This document shows, one piece after another, positions 6,271 to 6,667 of a stretch of 6,667 bases of DNA (position 1 is its first letter; each line of letters starts with the position of its first letter). The stretch comes from Chloroflexota bacterium. Lineage in GTDB: Bacteria; Chloroflexota; Anaerolineae; Anaerolineales; Villigracilaceae. The stretch covers positions 1 to 6,667 of the forward strand of contig JAKAMM010000099.1 of the NCBI GenBank assembly GCA_021812905.1. The letters are read 5' to 3'. The translations under genes and the position numbers were made by a program. The notes below the pieces were generated by a model that saw only the letters and a program-made list of their open reading frames with translations, was not told where the DNA came from and did not search any database.

Positions 6271-6667
6271 ATGTACGAACTGACTGAACGCCAAAAAACC
6301 CTGCTGGTTCTGATCATTCGTGAATACATCGACACCGCTCAGCCTGTCGGCTCGAAGCGGCTGGCAGAGCATTATCATCTTGACCTTTCCCCGGCCACCA
6401 TTCGCAACGAGATGTCTGCGTTGACTGAGATGGGTTACCTGCGGCAGCCGCACACGTCCGCGGGGCGCGTGCCCAGCGAGGAAGGTTATCGCTACTTTGT
6501 TGGACAGATGATTCATCAGGCCGAGTTGCCTGAGTCGGTCCGGCACACCATCTCGCATCAGTTCTATCAGGCGCGCCCCGATGTGGATCAGTGGATGCAC
6601 CTGGCCGCGTCTGTGCTGGCGCATCAATCGCAGGGCGTTTCGGTTGTTACCGCGCCGCGCGCCGATG
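6271..6667 (+). CDS. hrcA: Heat-inducible transcription repressor HrcA, N-terminal part (runs off window)
   Basis: The first 132 codons of HrcA; the gene continues past the right edge (the full protein is usually about 340-370 residues). The N-terminal winged helix is clear: LTERQKTLLVLIIREYIDT (4-22), PVGSKRLAE (25-33), the recognition-helix motif LSPATIRNEMSALTEMGYL (39-57) and the wing HTSAGRVPSEEGYRYFV (61-77). These are hallmarks of HrcA. The start of the dimerisation/GAF-like regulatory domain follows from about residue 85. HrcA is a dimer that binds CIRCE and is kept active by GroEL/ES, so chaperone titration during stress relieves repression. GAAGG at 6261-6265, five bases before the ATG, is a good ribosome binding site. 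The CIRCE element upstream confirms the identity and implies autoregulation. In many bacteria grpE, dnaK and dnaJ follow; these would lie beyond the window. Confidence 0.97.
   Translation, partial: MYELTERQKTLLVLIIREYIDTAQPVGSKRLAEHYHLDLSPATIRNEMSALTEMGYLRQPHTSAGRVPSEEGYRYFVGQMIHQAELPESVRHTISHQFYQARPDVDQWMHLAASVLAHQSQGVSVVTAPRAD

Noticed and set aside
6190..6627. 145-residue minus-strand frame opposite hrcA
   Set aside because: hrcA on the plus strand is unmistakable and the CIRCE/promoter region lies within the frame, so it is a shadow.
1..6667. CRISPR array, transposon ends, tRNA/rRNA, toxin-antitoxin or defence genes
   Set aside because: I looked for regularly spaced repeats, terminal inverted repeats, cloverleaf-like stretches and small paired genes on both strands and saw none; nearly all bases are accounted for by five genes and their control regions.

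Overview
The window reads as an ordinary chromosomal segment of a bacterium with moderate GC content, most likely a member of the Chloroflexota (Anaerolineae type). This placement is inference from protein style: a GAF protein with a characteristic N-terminal sequence, a Ser/Thr kinase whose extracellular part is a PD40/TolB-type propeller on a Pro/Thr stalk, a TgpA-like membrane transglutaminase, and an hrcA gene under a CIRCE operator. I see no CRISPR array, insertion sequence, tRNA, rRNA, phage gene or recognisable defence system.

Layout: (1) Positions 1-516, minus strand: the N-terminal 172 codons of a GAF-domain signalling protein, running off the left edge. (2) Positions 520-2835 (longest reading to 2871), minus strand: a polytopic membrane transglutaminase. 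Its stop codon lies three bases before the GAF start, so the two form a tightly coupled operon. (3) Positions 2836-2891: a 56-bp divergent promoter region. The two candidate -10 boxes overlap at a TGTACA palindrome, and the transglutaminase promoter is placed so that transcription would begin on the A of its ATG, which predicts a leaderless mRNA. (4) Positions 2892-3872, plus strand: a PAP2-family membrane phosphatase with all three catalytic motifs. (5) Positions 3930-6119, plus strand: a transmembrane Ser/Thr protein kinase with an extracytoplasmic six-repeat beta-propeller, preceded by its own extended -10 promoter and followed by a strong intrinsic terminator. (6) Positions 6184-6667, plus strand: the hrcA heat-shock repressor gene (5' part only), with a well-formed sigma-A promoter and a perfect CIRCE inverted repeat just after the predicted transcription start.

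How they fit together: most products act at or across the cytoplasmic membrane. The transglutaminase and the kinase propeller face outward, and the phosphatase probably acts on lipid-linked phosphates. The GAF protein and HrcA are cytoplasmic regulators. No single pathway clearly links all five genes. The most informative signals are regulatory: the CIRCE/promoter arrangement with a possible alternative hairpin, the predicted leaderless transglutaminase mRNA, and a five-codon mini-ORF that overlaps the kinase start.
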